Below, piece by piece: positions 43,007 through 52,859 of a stretch of DNA of 64,000 nt. The notes under the pieces are model-generated. The model did no database searches and was not told the origin of the DNA. It saw only the letters and a list, made by a program, of their open reading frames with translations. The stretch is from Adenophora triphylla var. japonica (taxonomy: Eukaryota > Streptophyta > Magnoliopsida > Asterales > Campanulaceae), in the NCBI GenBank assembly GCA_022495995.1, contig JAFEMH010001452.1, positions 198,501 to 262,500 on the forward strand. Direction: 5' to 3'. A program made the translations under genes and the position numbers. Position 1 is the first letter of the stretch. The number at the start of each line of letters is the position of its first letter.

Positions 43007-44387
43007 AAAGAATTAATTAATGTAAAGTCGGACCGAAATGGGATATTCATTTAGTGACACTCGATTTAAACTATATTAAAAATATTTGTTTAATTTTGAG
43101 AGTCGCCACGCCACTTTGATATAGCCCAAAGCTTTGAAAAAAGGCTAAATATGTGATTGGGTTCGGGGGTCAAGTTACAACAGAAGAAGAAACGCTATCA
43201 CTCCTATTGCCCGACGAATCGGTCTTTCTAGCATGTGGGGTGTTGGTTGTGTGCGGTGTTTACGGGAATAGATAGAAGAAGCGGGATCATGCATAAGGAG
43301 GAGGGGAGAGAAAGAATTAATTGATGATCACACCCTAGAACCTTTGAGTTAGGCCCTCGGAAGGTGCACTAATCAACGTTCATCCTTGGGGGATTGTTGA
43401 TCATGGGACAATTATAACTAAGGTGGAAGGAAAGAAATAGTTCCTAGATCCATTGGGTTTCTTAGGGCGAAACCTTAGATCATCCTCGGCTATTACATAT
43501 TTAAATATATTAAAACAACCCTAAATCTAGCATATATGACATAAGCAAGAAATAAAGTAATTAAAATATACTAAGCATGCAAACAATAATAATAATAAAG
43601 ACAATAATAATAAAGAACAAAAATATTAAAAAGAGTCTTACCAATTGTAGCAAGACTTTGAGGTCGAATCTAGGGCGATTCGAAGAGAGTAAGAAAAACT
43701 GTGGGTAAAGCAAGTGTAGTCTCGCTTCTCCCGAGTAAATTGTGTGTTTTGAATGGGAGCCGGGCACACTTATTTATAGTGCTTCGGTAATTGGGCTGGG
43801 CCAGCTGAAGGGTCGATCGGCCCTAAAAATAAGGTTCGATCGGCACAAAAATAAAGGGTCGATCGGCCTTTTAAAAAAAGGTCCGATCGGCACTTAAATT
43901 AAGGTTCGATCGGCACTTAAATTAAGTTCTGGCGGCTGTGGACAAAGGTTCGATCGGCCAAATATTTAGTTTTATGAGCTTGGCCCAACCTTGGCCCATT
44001 TGCACAAGCCTTGGCCCCAAATTGCCTAGAATTCTCGGCCATGTCCATGCATTAGTCGGCCATCCTGGTGCAAATGGTGCAAATGCAAAGGCCTATTTTG
44101 TATTACTAATTATTCGTTTCGTTCCGCTATTTTGCAGTCGCACTTTGACCACTTTAATGAATTCTTTTGCACTTCGCTCTTTGGAATTTTATCTTTCATT
44201 TAATACCAGAAATTTTTATATATCAAATTCGTCCAAAAATTTCATATTTCCAGTTTAGTCCTTAAATTTCCAATAAATTCCAATTTGGTCCAAAAGCTTC
44301 CAAATGCCAGTTTAGTCCCAAATTTTCCCGAATTGCGCTTCAGTCCATGTACTCATTAAAACACTTTTTTCGGACCGGGTACTAACA
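42965..44387 (-). repeat. 3' LTR of the pol-less element
   Basis: 1,423 bp. Minus strand TGTTAGTACCCGGTCCG (44387) to GGGGTATTCACA (42965). TATA (minus ACTATAAATAA) is at about 43781-43771. Upstream are six copies of a GGTYCGATCGGC motif (43806-43960). The R/U5 half (43000-43560) is nearly identical to 52900-53470, while the U3 half is clearly diverged. Confidence 0.88.
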
Positions 44388-44640
44388 GTAGCCCCTCGGC
44401 GACGCTTCTTGTAAGACAAGTGGGGTCGACGATAAAAGAATAGGATCCGTCCTGAAAAAAGGGATTTCAGGAGGTAAGGAAAGTGATCTTGTGAATGTGA
44501 GGATTTGGACTCGAGCTGAGTCGCAAAAAAGGACGACCCGGTAGGTCAAGTGGCTGGACCCACGTCGGGCTACCTACGTATCCCAAGAGGAATCAAGCCA
44601 AGTCGTAGTTCGAAAACGTGGGCGTTTAGTACCCGAGAGT
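44388..44640 (-). other. polypurine tract and class II hairpin region
   Basis: The purine-rich GCCGAGGGGCTAC (minus strand, 44400-44388) abuts the 3' LTR. The class II hairpin is at 44574-44613 (minus: CTACGACTTGGCTTGATTCC, GGGATACGTAGGTAGCCC), followed by a GGTCCAGCCA box. Confidence 0.65.
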
Positions 44641-44659
44641 GGCGGACGTGCAGCGTCTC

Positions 44660-45600
44660 AAGCCAAAGATGCGATTTGTGGCAAGGCTTTGGGGATCGAA
44701 TCTAAGGGCGATTCGAATAATATTGAGAGATGTACGGAAAGGAGAATCAAGTATAGTCTTGCCTTCTCCGTGGGAAAATATGTTTTGTGTGTGGAAAGGA
44801 AACTCAAGTATAGTCTTGATTTTTCCCTTGAAAATTGTATGTGATGGAACAAATCAAGTGTAGTCTTGATTTGTGAGATAATGTGTGGAAAGGAAATTCA
44901 AGTATAGTCTTGATTTTCCCTTTGAAAATTGTGTGTGATGGAACAAATCAAGTGTAGTCTTGATTTTTCCGTGTGAAGATATGTTGTGAGATAATGTGTG
45001 GAAAGGAAATTCAAGTATAGTCTTGATTTTTCCCTTGAAAATCGTGTGTGATGGAACAAATCAAGTGTAGTCTCGATTTGTGAGATAATATGTGGAAAGG
45101 AAATTCAAGTATAGTCTTGATTTTTCCCTTGAAAATCGTGTGTGATGGAACAAATCAAGTGTAGTCTCGATTTGTGAGATAATGTCTGGAAAGGAAATTC
45201 AAGTATAGTCTTGATTTTCCCTTTGAAAATTGTGTGTGTTAGAACAAATCAAGTGTAGTCTCGATTTGTGAGATAATGTGTGGAAAGAAAATTCAAGTAT
45301 AGTCTTGATTTTCCCTTTGAAAATTGTGTGTGTTGGAACAAATCAAGTGTAGTCTTGATTTGTGAGATAATATGTGGAAAGGAAATTCAAGTATAGTCTT
45401 GATTTTTTCCTTGAAAATTGTGTGTGATGGAACAAATCAAGTGTAGTCTTGATTTGTGAGATAATATGTGGAAAGGAAATTCAAGTATAGTCTTGATTTT
45501 TCCCTTGAAAATCGTGTGTGATGGAACAAATCAAGTGTAGTCTTGATTTCTCCGTGTGTTGTGCAAATAAACCAAGTTTAGTCTTGATTCGCGTACTGAG
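44660..45600 (+). repeat. 93-94-bp tandem array derived from LTR sequence (about 9 copies)
   Basis: The unit carries two TCAAGTRTAGTCTTGA near-palindromes with GGAAAGGAAAT and TGATGGAACAAA between. Anchors at 44846, 44940, 45053, 45147 and 45240 give mostly 93-94-bp spacing. The first part (GGCAAGGCTTTGGGGATCGA, 44679-44698) matches the LTRs (53554-53574 and 43655-43675), so the array was amplified from an LTR-like segment. Confidence 0.82.
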
Positions 45601-45654
45601 AGAAAGTGTATGGGGCAATGTGGGAAAAAACTGTGTGGGAATCAAAAGCCAAAT

Positions 45655-46020
45655 ATTTGACTGTCCGGGGAGTCACCCAAAGATTTGACTGTACGGGGAG
45701 TCACCCAAAGATTTGACTGTACGGGGAGTCACCCAAAGATTTGACTGTACGGGGAGTCACCCAAAGATTTGATAATTTTGACTTCTGAAATGCGGGACGG
45801 ACCCTTTGAAGGTGCGGGACGGACCCTTTGAAGATGCGGGGTGGACCCTTTGAAAGTACGGGACGGACCCTTTGAAAGTACAGGACAGACCCTTTGAAGA
45901 TGCGGGACGGACCCTTTGAAAGTACGGGACGGACCCTTTGAAAGTACAGGACGGACCCTTTGAAGATGCGGGATGGACCCTTTGAAATGGAGGATAGACC
46001 TCTGAAATGCGGGAAACTGT
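45655..46020 (+). repeat. two short tandem arrays (28 bp, then 24 bp)
   Basis: Five copies of GGGGAGTCACCCAAAGATTT plus GACTGTAC (45655-45775), followed by about ten copies of GCGGGACGGACCCTTTGAA plus a few bases (45785-46015). Both are highly regular. No coding signal. Confidence 0.88.
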
Positions 46021-46139
46021 AGCTGCCAAAGGACTTAGGCTACTGTTTACTGATGAAGAATAGTTGTGTGAATTGATTGGGATTATTATGGCTTCCCGAG
46101 CCGAAGAACCAAGCGATTAAAAGATTGGGATAATCATTG

Positions 46140-46430
46140 CTAAGGCTTAGAGAGGAGTCTTGTCTCCTAGGCTTAAGGCTAGGGTTTTAGAGAGGCATTT
46201 GTCACCTAGGCTTAAGGCTAGGGTTTAGAGAGGTATTTGTCACCTAGGTTTGAGGCTAGGGTTTAGAAAGATATTTGTCACCTAGGCTTGAGGCTAGGGT
46301 TTAGAGAGGTATTTGTCACCTAGGCTTGAGGCTAGGGTTTAGAGAGGTATTTGTCACCTAGGCTTGAGGCTAGGGTTTAGAGAGGTATTTGTCACCTAGG
46401 TTTGAGGCTAGGGTTTTACATTTGCGGTAA
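46140..46430 (+). repeat. 38-bp tandem array (about 7 copies)
   Basis: The unit is CTAGGGTTTAGAGAGGTAT plus TTGTCACCTAGGCTTGAGG. It contains a TAGGGTTTAG core resembling the plant telomere heptamer, but only once per unit, so it is not telomeric DNA. Confidence 0.88.
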
Positions 46431-46639
46431 GTCTAAACAAGGCAGTTTGAGCAGAAAGGTTATTGGTTTAAACTAGGCGAGGCCGAGTAAGTGTCGATGA
46501 TAGAAGGTGGGATTAGGTAGGTTTGATGTCCAGAGATAAGGGCCGAGTCATCTTGAGAGTCACAGAGATACGTTTTTGATAGATTTGAAGAGTTTGAAAA
46601 TTTGTGGAGACCAAAGAGTGATTTTTGTAAACAAGGTAC

Positions 46640-49454
46640 CAAGGAGGACAGTATTTTGAAAGCATGTTTATTTGATAAAGAGGCCTTATGATTAATCATG
46701 TTTCTAACTAACTCAAAGAGTTTGCCACATGCTGATCTTGATGACAAGGGATGCCCTTCATGCTAGATATGATTTCATTGGAGCTCCGATTTTTGTTAGA
46801 GCACTTTGGCCTTTTCACATAGTCGACCCATTTTTGTTGAGGGGAGCCCCAATGTTTGATGAAGTGACCTTGGTGAAGCCCCAATTGATGATGAATAGCG
46901 AAGCCCCAGTTGATGATGCAAAGCAAACCTGAAGGGAATGGCGAAGCCCCAGTTGATGATGCAGAGCAAACCTGAAGAGAGCCTGAGAGAACAGCTTAAC
47001 ACAAGCCCCAGCTTGGAGAGATTCAATGCATCCCTATTTGCAGACAGAGTCATCTTTTGGCCACGGGGGCGACCCCTCGTTTCGAACAATGGTCAATCAG
47101 TCGCTGGACAAGACTCGGAAATGTATATGTGCAGGGGCGCATTTTTTCGAAGGTGGGAATGGATCCCGAGTTCGTGTATGACACTTTTGCTTTTGGGTTT
47201 GACTCTTTTGGGAGAGTATAAGCATCACAAGGTGTGGAAAAGTGTATGGAAGCCCCTGTAGACAGAAAGACAGTGTTTGGCTCTATTTTCCTATGATGTA
47301 GAAAAAGAAGACTTGTCGAGACATTTGAAGAATTTATTTTATTCAGAATTACATCTTGATTGCTCGTGAATGGACCTTACTGATTGGTTTATCAAATTCC
47401 AATTATATAGGTAAACAAATGAATGTTTTGATTTGAAGGTGAAATCTGGCTTGTCTTTAGAAGGAGAAGGATGTTCCGTTGTTGCTTGCTGCTCTGGGCT
47501 GTTCGGTGGTAATTGTGGTGCGGGCTGCCGTTGCATTGATCTCCTTCATGGGAAAGAATGAAAAATAGAAAAAAGATTGGGGTGGAAGAAAAGGTGGGAA
47601 TTGACTGATTATAACCCAAAGATTTTTCATTCCTTCAAGTGAAGATTCTTTGTTCCTTTGTTCTCGCAAGCCGAGGGGAGTAGTCCCTGGCGCGTGTCTC
47701 CTTGCTTTTACCGGAGTGCCGCTGAGAGGCACGGATGCGAAGCCCCAGTGAGACTTTTGCAGACAGTGTTTGAGGAGTCGAATGAACGAATTTCAAGAAT
47801 AGGACAAGTTCCCAAACTTTTGAGAGAATATGTAATATGCTCACGTAGGATAACAAGTGACTCAAAAATCTGAATATGCATTTCTTTTAAATAATCTTTT
47901 GAGAATGCCATCCGGTAGCGGTTGTAGCTGGTCTTTGGGTTGCGATCGACCATTGGATGATGCTTAACATGACCTCTTAAAGTGAGAGGTCGGCTGGGCC
48001 ATTTGCTGAGAGGTTGGCTTGAGGGATGTGTTTGGAATTTCTAAGGTGAAGGGATTTTCTTGTTGCTGCTTCTTCAGAACCTCTAAGAGTGAGGTTAACT
48101 TTGATTTTGATAAGGTCAAGGGTGGTGATGGAATCCTCTAAAAGTGAGAGGATGGACTTTGGAATTGGTTTACGGGATTTGTCCAAGAGGGAATTTTTGT
48201 TGCTTCTTCTCGCGAGTTTGTTGTGATTTCAGCAGGTAACTTGATCACGATAGGACCTTCACTCGATGTCTCGTTTTCACAACCTTTGAGATGGGAGGTT
48301 CACTTCGGTGATGATTTTTTTTTTTTTTTTTTTTTCGAACACCTTCTTATCGAGAAAAGCCTTCGGATTTATTTGCTCGCGATAGCCCCTAGTGTATGCC
48401 TTAGGATGATTTTACCTTTTCCCTCTTGGGTTTGGAGGTGGTCCCTTCGATGGAGCCCCTTGTATGAGTTTCTTTTGCATTCCGCCTTTCTTGAGCTTGG
48501 AGGTGATTACTTCCTTTGTGAATCAAGGGAGCCCCTAGTATGGGCTTCTTCCTTAGGGTCTCAAAACTTGTCGATCTTGAAATGAAAGGGTATTATTTAG
48601 TGAGGATAAGGTTATGGCTTCCTATGGTGAGAGGTTTAAGCTTCAATCGCTACTGGATAGCATTCTCAAAAGAGTAATTTAAAATAAATGCAAACTCATT
48701 TAACCGACTTATTAATGTAAGGCAAAATATATTCGGACCATAAGAAAGATATGTGAGCATATTCAATGAAAGCTTTATCGATCAAATGGAAAATCAGAGG
48801 AGACGCGAGATTGGGGGTTGGTGAGCCCCAAGTTGATATTCATGCAAAGCACTTGTGAAGGATAGGAACAACTCCTTGCATCTTCTTTAAATTGCGTGGC
48901 GTGAGCAAATATTTTCTGATGATGAGCAACAACGGTCTTTGTGATTGTCTTGACCATATGGAAAGGAGGTCAAGTGGGGGAGAGTGTATGAAAAGTGTAT
49001 GGTGGAGTATGGAGAGAGTGTATGGAGATGGTGTATAGAGATGGTGTATAGAGATGGTGTATAGAGATGGTGTATAGAGAAGTATAGAGATGGTGTATAG
49101 AGTATGGTGTATAGAGATGGTGTATAGAGATGGTGTATGAGATGGTGTATAGAGATGGTGTATAGAGATGGTGTATATGAAGAAGGAATGGTGAGTTGTT
49201 TACTCCAATCAAGGCATTCATTCATTGTTTACTTTATTAGCCGGTGAGTTTATCAGTGAGATTAGCAACCAAGTGATAATTATAAATAAAACAATTCTTC
49301 TTGAAAGTAATGCGAGATTATGTCTCAAGTCTAGAGAGAAAAGAAAGAAAGACCTTTTTTATTATTGAAGTAACTAATCTAAAGTGGACATTACATACCA
49401 ATGCCCAAAATGGACGCAAAGAAGACACACTAGAACCTACAAGACCGAATGAAT
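46640..49454 (-). other. 3' untranslated region of the pol-less element
   Basis: No gene. It shares blocks in order with 29151-31063. Near 46840-46970 a purine block CAACTGGGGCTTCGC (minus strand) is repeated several times, like extra polypurine tracts. A poly-T run lies at 48317-48337. At 48975-49180 GAGATGGTGTATA repeats about 13 times. Confidence 0.65.
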
Positions 49455-50106
49455 CTAAATCCTTCCTCGAAGTACGAGGGTTTCTTCATCAATGAGGCCT
49501 TGGGTCTTCCCTTGGTTGATCAATCTTTGAATCAAGCGTTTTAGCTTGCACACATTTGTCGCTGGTATGCCCAACGTACTTGTGGTATCTCGCAAAACTT
49601 GGATGTATCTAAGTCTTCTTGGGTTAATAGGCTTGTAGTTCTCGAGCGGCTTGATCAAGTTCTTTCCCACCAAAATGTCGAAGAACTCACCCACTGTGCA
49701 TTCCTAAATCATCAAAATGTTCCTTGTTGATCTTCTTCTCGGGTATTGATGCCTTTAGTTGGTTGGTGGCCACAGCAGGTATCCTGAATGAGAAATTCTG
49801 ATGTGTAGGACCATAAGGGGAACCATAAGCATGTGGATGATAGGGACCCCGGAATTGCACAGGAGGAGGATCTCTTCTCAAGCACTCGTGAATGCAAGAC
49901 AAATGGTATTGCTCAATTTCATGCATGTCTTTGAGGAGGTTGATCACTCCCAACCTCATGTTTGAGACTTCTTTAAGGGCTCCAATGCTTTTCTCCATAG
50001 ACATGATGCAGAATTCTGTAAGAACATACGGCAGAGTCAAACCAATGAGTTGAATTAGACTCACAATTAATCTTAAGGCATCTCCGAGAAAATAGTTGAT
50101 CTCCAC
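49455..50106 (-). pseudogene. gag C-terminal remnant
   Basis: Two overlapping frames. The first (50106-49687) has GALKEVSNMRLGVINLLKDM, a Pro/His-rich part and NKEHFDDLGMHSG. The second (49694-49455) has GEFFDILVGKNLIKPLENYK followed by a degraded knuckle (LGIPATNVCKLKRLIQRLIN). These align in order with the end of the gag at 41294-43006 (HFDKLDMPLSKMLEGL, LLKPVANYKPKNP, NCVGLRYEIQNLIEEGK). A one-base shift separates the pieces. No other coding part of this element is visible. Confidence 0.7.
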
Positions 50107-50131
50107 AATTTGAGAGTTTGACCGGGCTGAA

Positions 50132-50185
50132 GTTGCCTACGTAACCCTTACCATTTAAGGTATGAGCCTCAGGTCACCGTAGTTC
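50132..50185 (-). ncRNA. conserved hairpin, class I, in the pol-less element
   Basis: Minus strand: CTACGGTGACCTGAG, inner stem ACCTT/AAGG(G)T, then TACGTAGGCAAC. Here it precedes the gag remnant instead of following pol, so its position in this element is rearranged. Confidence 0.5.
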
Positions 50186-50499
50186 GAGGGGGCCCCGATT
50201 GATGATACAACCAGGGTTAAGTTTAGAGAAAGAGAGAGTCTGAATGTAAAAGAGTCCGTTTGGTGAAAAAAGGAGAGGAAGATGACTCGATCCTTGGTCA
50301 AATATAAGTGAGGGTGATCTAGACGAGCTAATCGGACTTGGTAAGTTGGCTTAGGTAGGCCCTAGATGGTGGTTTGATCTATATGGGTCGAGAGAGGTTT
50401 GATCTAGGTGGGTCTTTGGATGAAGGGTGCTAGAGATAAAGGATCTAAACTATGGATGGTTTTAAGGCTAAGGGAGCAAACTGCGGATGGTTCAAGAGA

Positions 50500-52110
50500 T
50501 AAGAGGTAGAACTTTGAAGGGTCCTAACTTGAAGGATGTAGACCGTGGGTGGTCAAAGGCAGAGGAGTGGACCATGGATGGTCCAAGAGACGAGGGTGGA
50601 CCTCGAAGAGTCTCAGGTGGAAGGGTGGACCTTTAATAGTCCTAGATAGAGAGAGTGGACCTCGAAGTGTCCTAAATTGAGGAGTGGACCTTGAATGGTA
50701 CAAAGTAGAAGAAGTGGACTTAGTAGGGTCCAAGAGAAGAGGAGTGGACCTTGAATGTTCCAAGATGAGGAGTGGACCTTGAAGGGTCCAAGAGAAGAGG
50801 AGCGGACCTTGAAGGGTCCAAGAGAAGAGGAGTGAACCTTGAAGGGTCCAAGAGAAGAGGAGCGGACCTTGAACGGTCCAAGATATGAGAAGTGGACCTT
50901 GAATGGTCCAAGATTGGGAGAGTGGACATAGTATAGGAAGAGCACCACGAAGGGTCAAAGAGTGGACCTTGAACGGTCCAAGATAGAGAGATTGATCCTA
51001 GAAGCGGTCCATAGAGAGTGTGGACCTTGAAGGGTCCAAGAAAGTAAAGAGCGGACCTCGGAGGGTCCAAGAAATGGAGAGTGGACCTCGAAGGGTTCTA
51101 AATTGAGGAGTGGACCTCGAAGGGTCCTAGAAATAAATGAGGAGCGGACCTCGGAGGGTCCTAGAAATGAGGAGCGGACCTCGAAGGGTCCTAGAATGAG
51201 GAGCGGACCTCTGAAGGGTCCAAGAAATGAGGAGCGGACCTCTGAAGGGTCCTAGAAATGAGGAGCGGACCTCGGGTCCAAGATCGAGAGCGGACCTCAA
51301 GGGTCCAAGAAATGAGGAGCGGACCTCAAGGGTCCTAGAAATGAGGAGCGGACCTCGAAGGGTCCAAGATGAGGAGCGGACCTAGGTCCTAGAAAATGAG
51401 GAGCGGACCTCGAAGGGTCCAAGAATGAGGAGCGGACCTTGGAGGGTCCTAGAAATGAGAGCGGACCTCGGAGGGTCCTAAGATGAGGAGCGGACCTGAG
51501 GGTCCAAGAGAGGAGCGGACCTCGGAAGGTCCTAAAAATGAGGAGCGGACCTCTGAGGGTCCAGAAATGAGAGCGGACCTCGGAGGGTCCTAGAAATGAG
51601 GAGCGGACCCTGAGGTCCTAGTGACCTCGGAGGGTCCAATGAGGAGCGGACCTCTGAGGGTCCTAAAAATGAGCGGAACTATAGCGGACCCTGAGGGTCC
51701 TGAGCGGGTCCTAGAAATGAGGAGCGGACCTCGGAGGGAGAAGGGGACCTCTGAGGGTCCTAGAAATGAGGAGCGGACCTGGAGCGAGGAGCGGACCTCA
51801 GAGGGTCCTAGAAATAAGGAGTGGACCTCGAAGGGTCCTAGAAATGAGGAGCGGACCTCGGAGGGTCCTAGAAATGAGGAGCGGACCTCGGAGGGTCCTA
51901 GAAATGAGGAGCGGACCTCGGAGGGTCCTAGAAATGAGGAGCGGACCTCGGAGGGTCCTAGAAATGAGGAGCGGACCTCGAAGGGTCCTAGAAATGAGGA
52001 GCGGACTCGGAGGAGCGGACCTCGGAGGGTCCTAGAAATGAGGAGCGGACCTCGGAGGGTCCTAGAAATGAGGAGCGGACCTCGAAGGGTCCTAGAAATG
52101 AGGGATAGTT
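50500..52110 (-). repeat. 30-bp tandem array (about 45-50 copies)
   Basis: The unit (plus strand) is GAGGAGCGGACCTCGGAGGG plus TCCTAGAAAT. Copies at 51780-52105 are almost identical; leftward they become irregular and then diverged (GTGGACCTTGAAGGGTCCAA, 50580-51050). This gradient fits recent homogenisation at one end. Because the unit is a multiple of three, a 163-codon frame spans it; I do not regard it as a gene. Confidence 0.92.
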
Positions 52111-52839
52111 AAGCACTTTATTTACAAAAAAGCCCTCTATTTTATAAAACCTACTCTTGGTTGGAAGGGATACCCCTTTTTCGCAACTAACTAAAGGTCC
52201 TAAAGTGGTGGATCCTAACGACTAACCGTCTCATATAGACATTTAACATGATTTTTATGAAAAGTACCACAAACCCATGATAGGCCAAGATCAGGCATTC
52301 AAACTTTACATGGTACGTCCTTTAAAAGGAAAATCAATTTTTTTTTTTAGTGCTTTTATTTTCTTTATAGATCTTGACTTATCATTGATTCGTAGTGACT
52401 TAACACAAAGACCTTATTAATTGTCTACATGAAAAAAAGCTAGTCAAACCAACCGGTCACGGGGAGTGTGCTCCTAGCAAAGTGGGTGACACAAGGGTTA
52501 GGTTTCAGGCTCCCACCGTGCAGCCGAAGCGCACTGATGAGTGGATGGCCAAGTGAGACTCGGAAGGGAGGCGACATGATCACCACACTTCCCGCACTTT
52601 GGCTTTTCCGATGGGTTAAGGGGTAGCTGTGCAGTGTGACACGGACTCTGGTGGTAGTGTGAGGTAAAAAGTCTAATTCTATTTTTTTAAGGAAAAAAGA
52701 GAAAGATTTTTTTTTTTTTGAGATGCATGCATGCAATGCAACAGTTAAGAATAGGAGAAAATAAACAGAAGGCGAAAAATGCAACACCATACAAGGAAAC
52801 GAAAGTCTGACCCACTTAGTTTGAAAAGATTTCAAAACA
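52111..52839 (-). other. leader of the pol-less element
   Basis: Non-coding sequence between primer-binding site and 30-bp array. T/A-rich runs at 52330 and 52685-52720; a (GCAT)n-like ATGCATGCATGC near 52724. No gene. Confidence 0.6.
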
Positions 52840-52858
52840 GTCCCCAGCGGAGTCGCCA
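52840..52858 (-). other. primer-binding site of the pol-less element
   Basis: Minus strand TGGCGACTCCGCTGGGGAC, one base after the LTR end at 52860. It differs by one base from the site at 27492-27510. Confidence 0.85.
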
Positions 52859-52859
52859 C

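Noticed and set aside
46140..46430. Telomere-like repeats (CTAGGGTTTAG)
   Set aside because: The heptamer occurs once per 38-bp unit and never in direct tandem, so this is an element-internal array and not interstitial telomere DNA.
50524..51070. Minus-strand frames rich in Pro/Leu/Phe over the left part of the 30-bp array
   Set aside because: They are the same degenerate repeat read on the other strand; three overlapping frames give similar low-complexity peptides.
51621..52112. 163-codon plus-strand frame over the 30-bp array
   Set aside because: The unit is a multiple of three, so any open register stays open. The peptide is a decamer repeat without a fold, the frame is lost where the array is irregular, and it runs against the element's coding strand.
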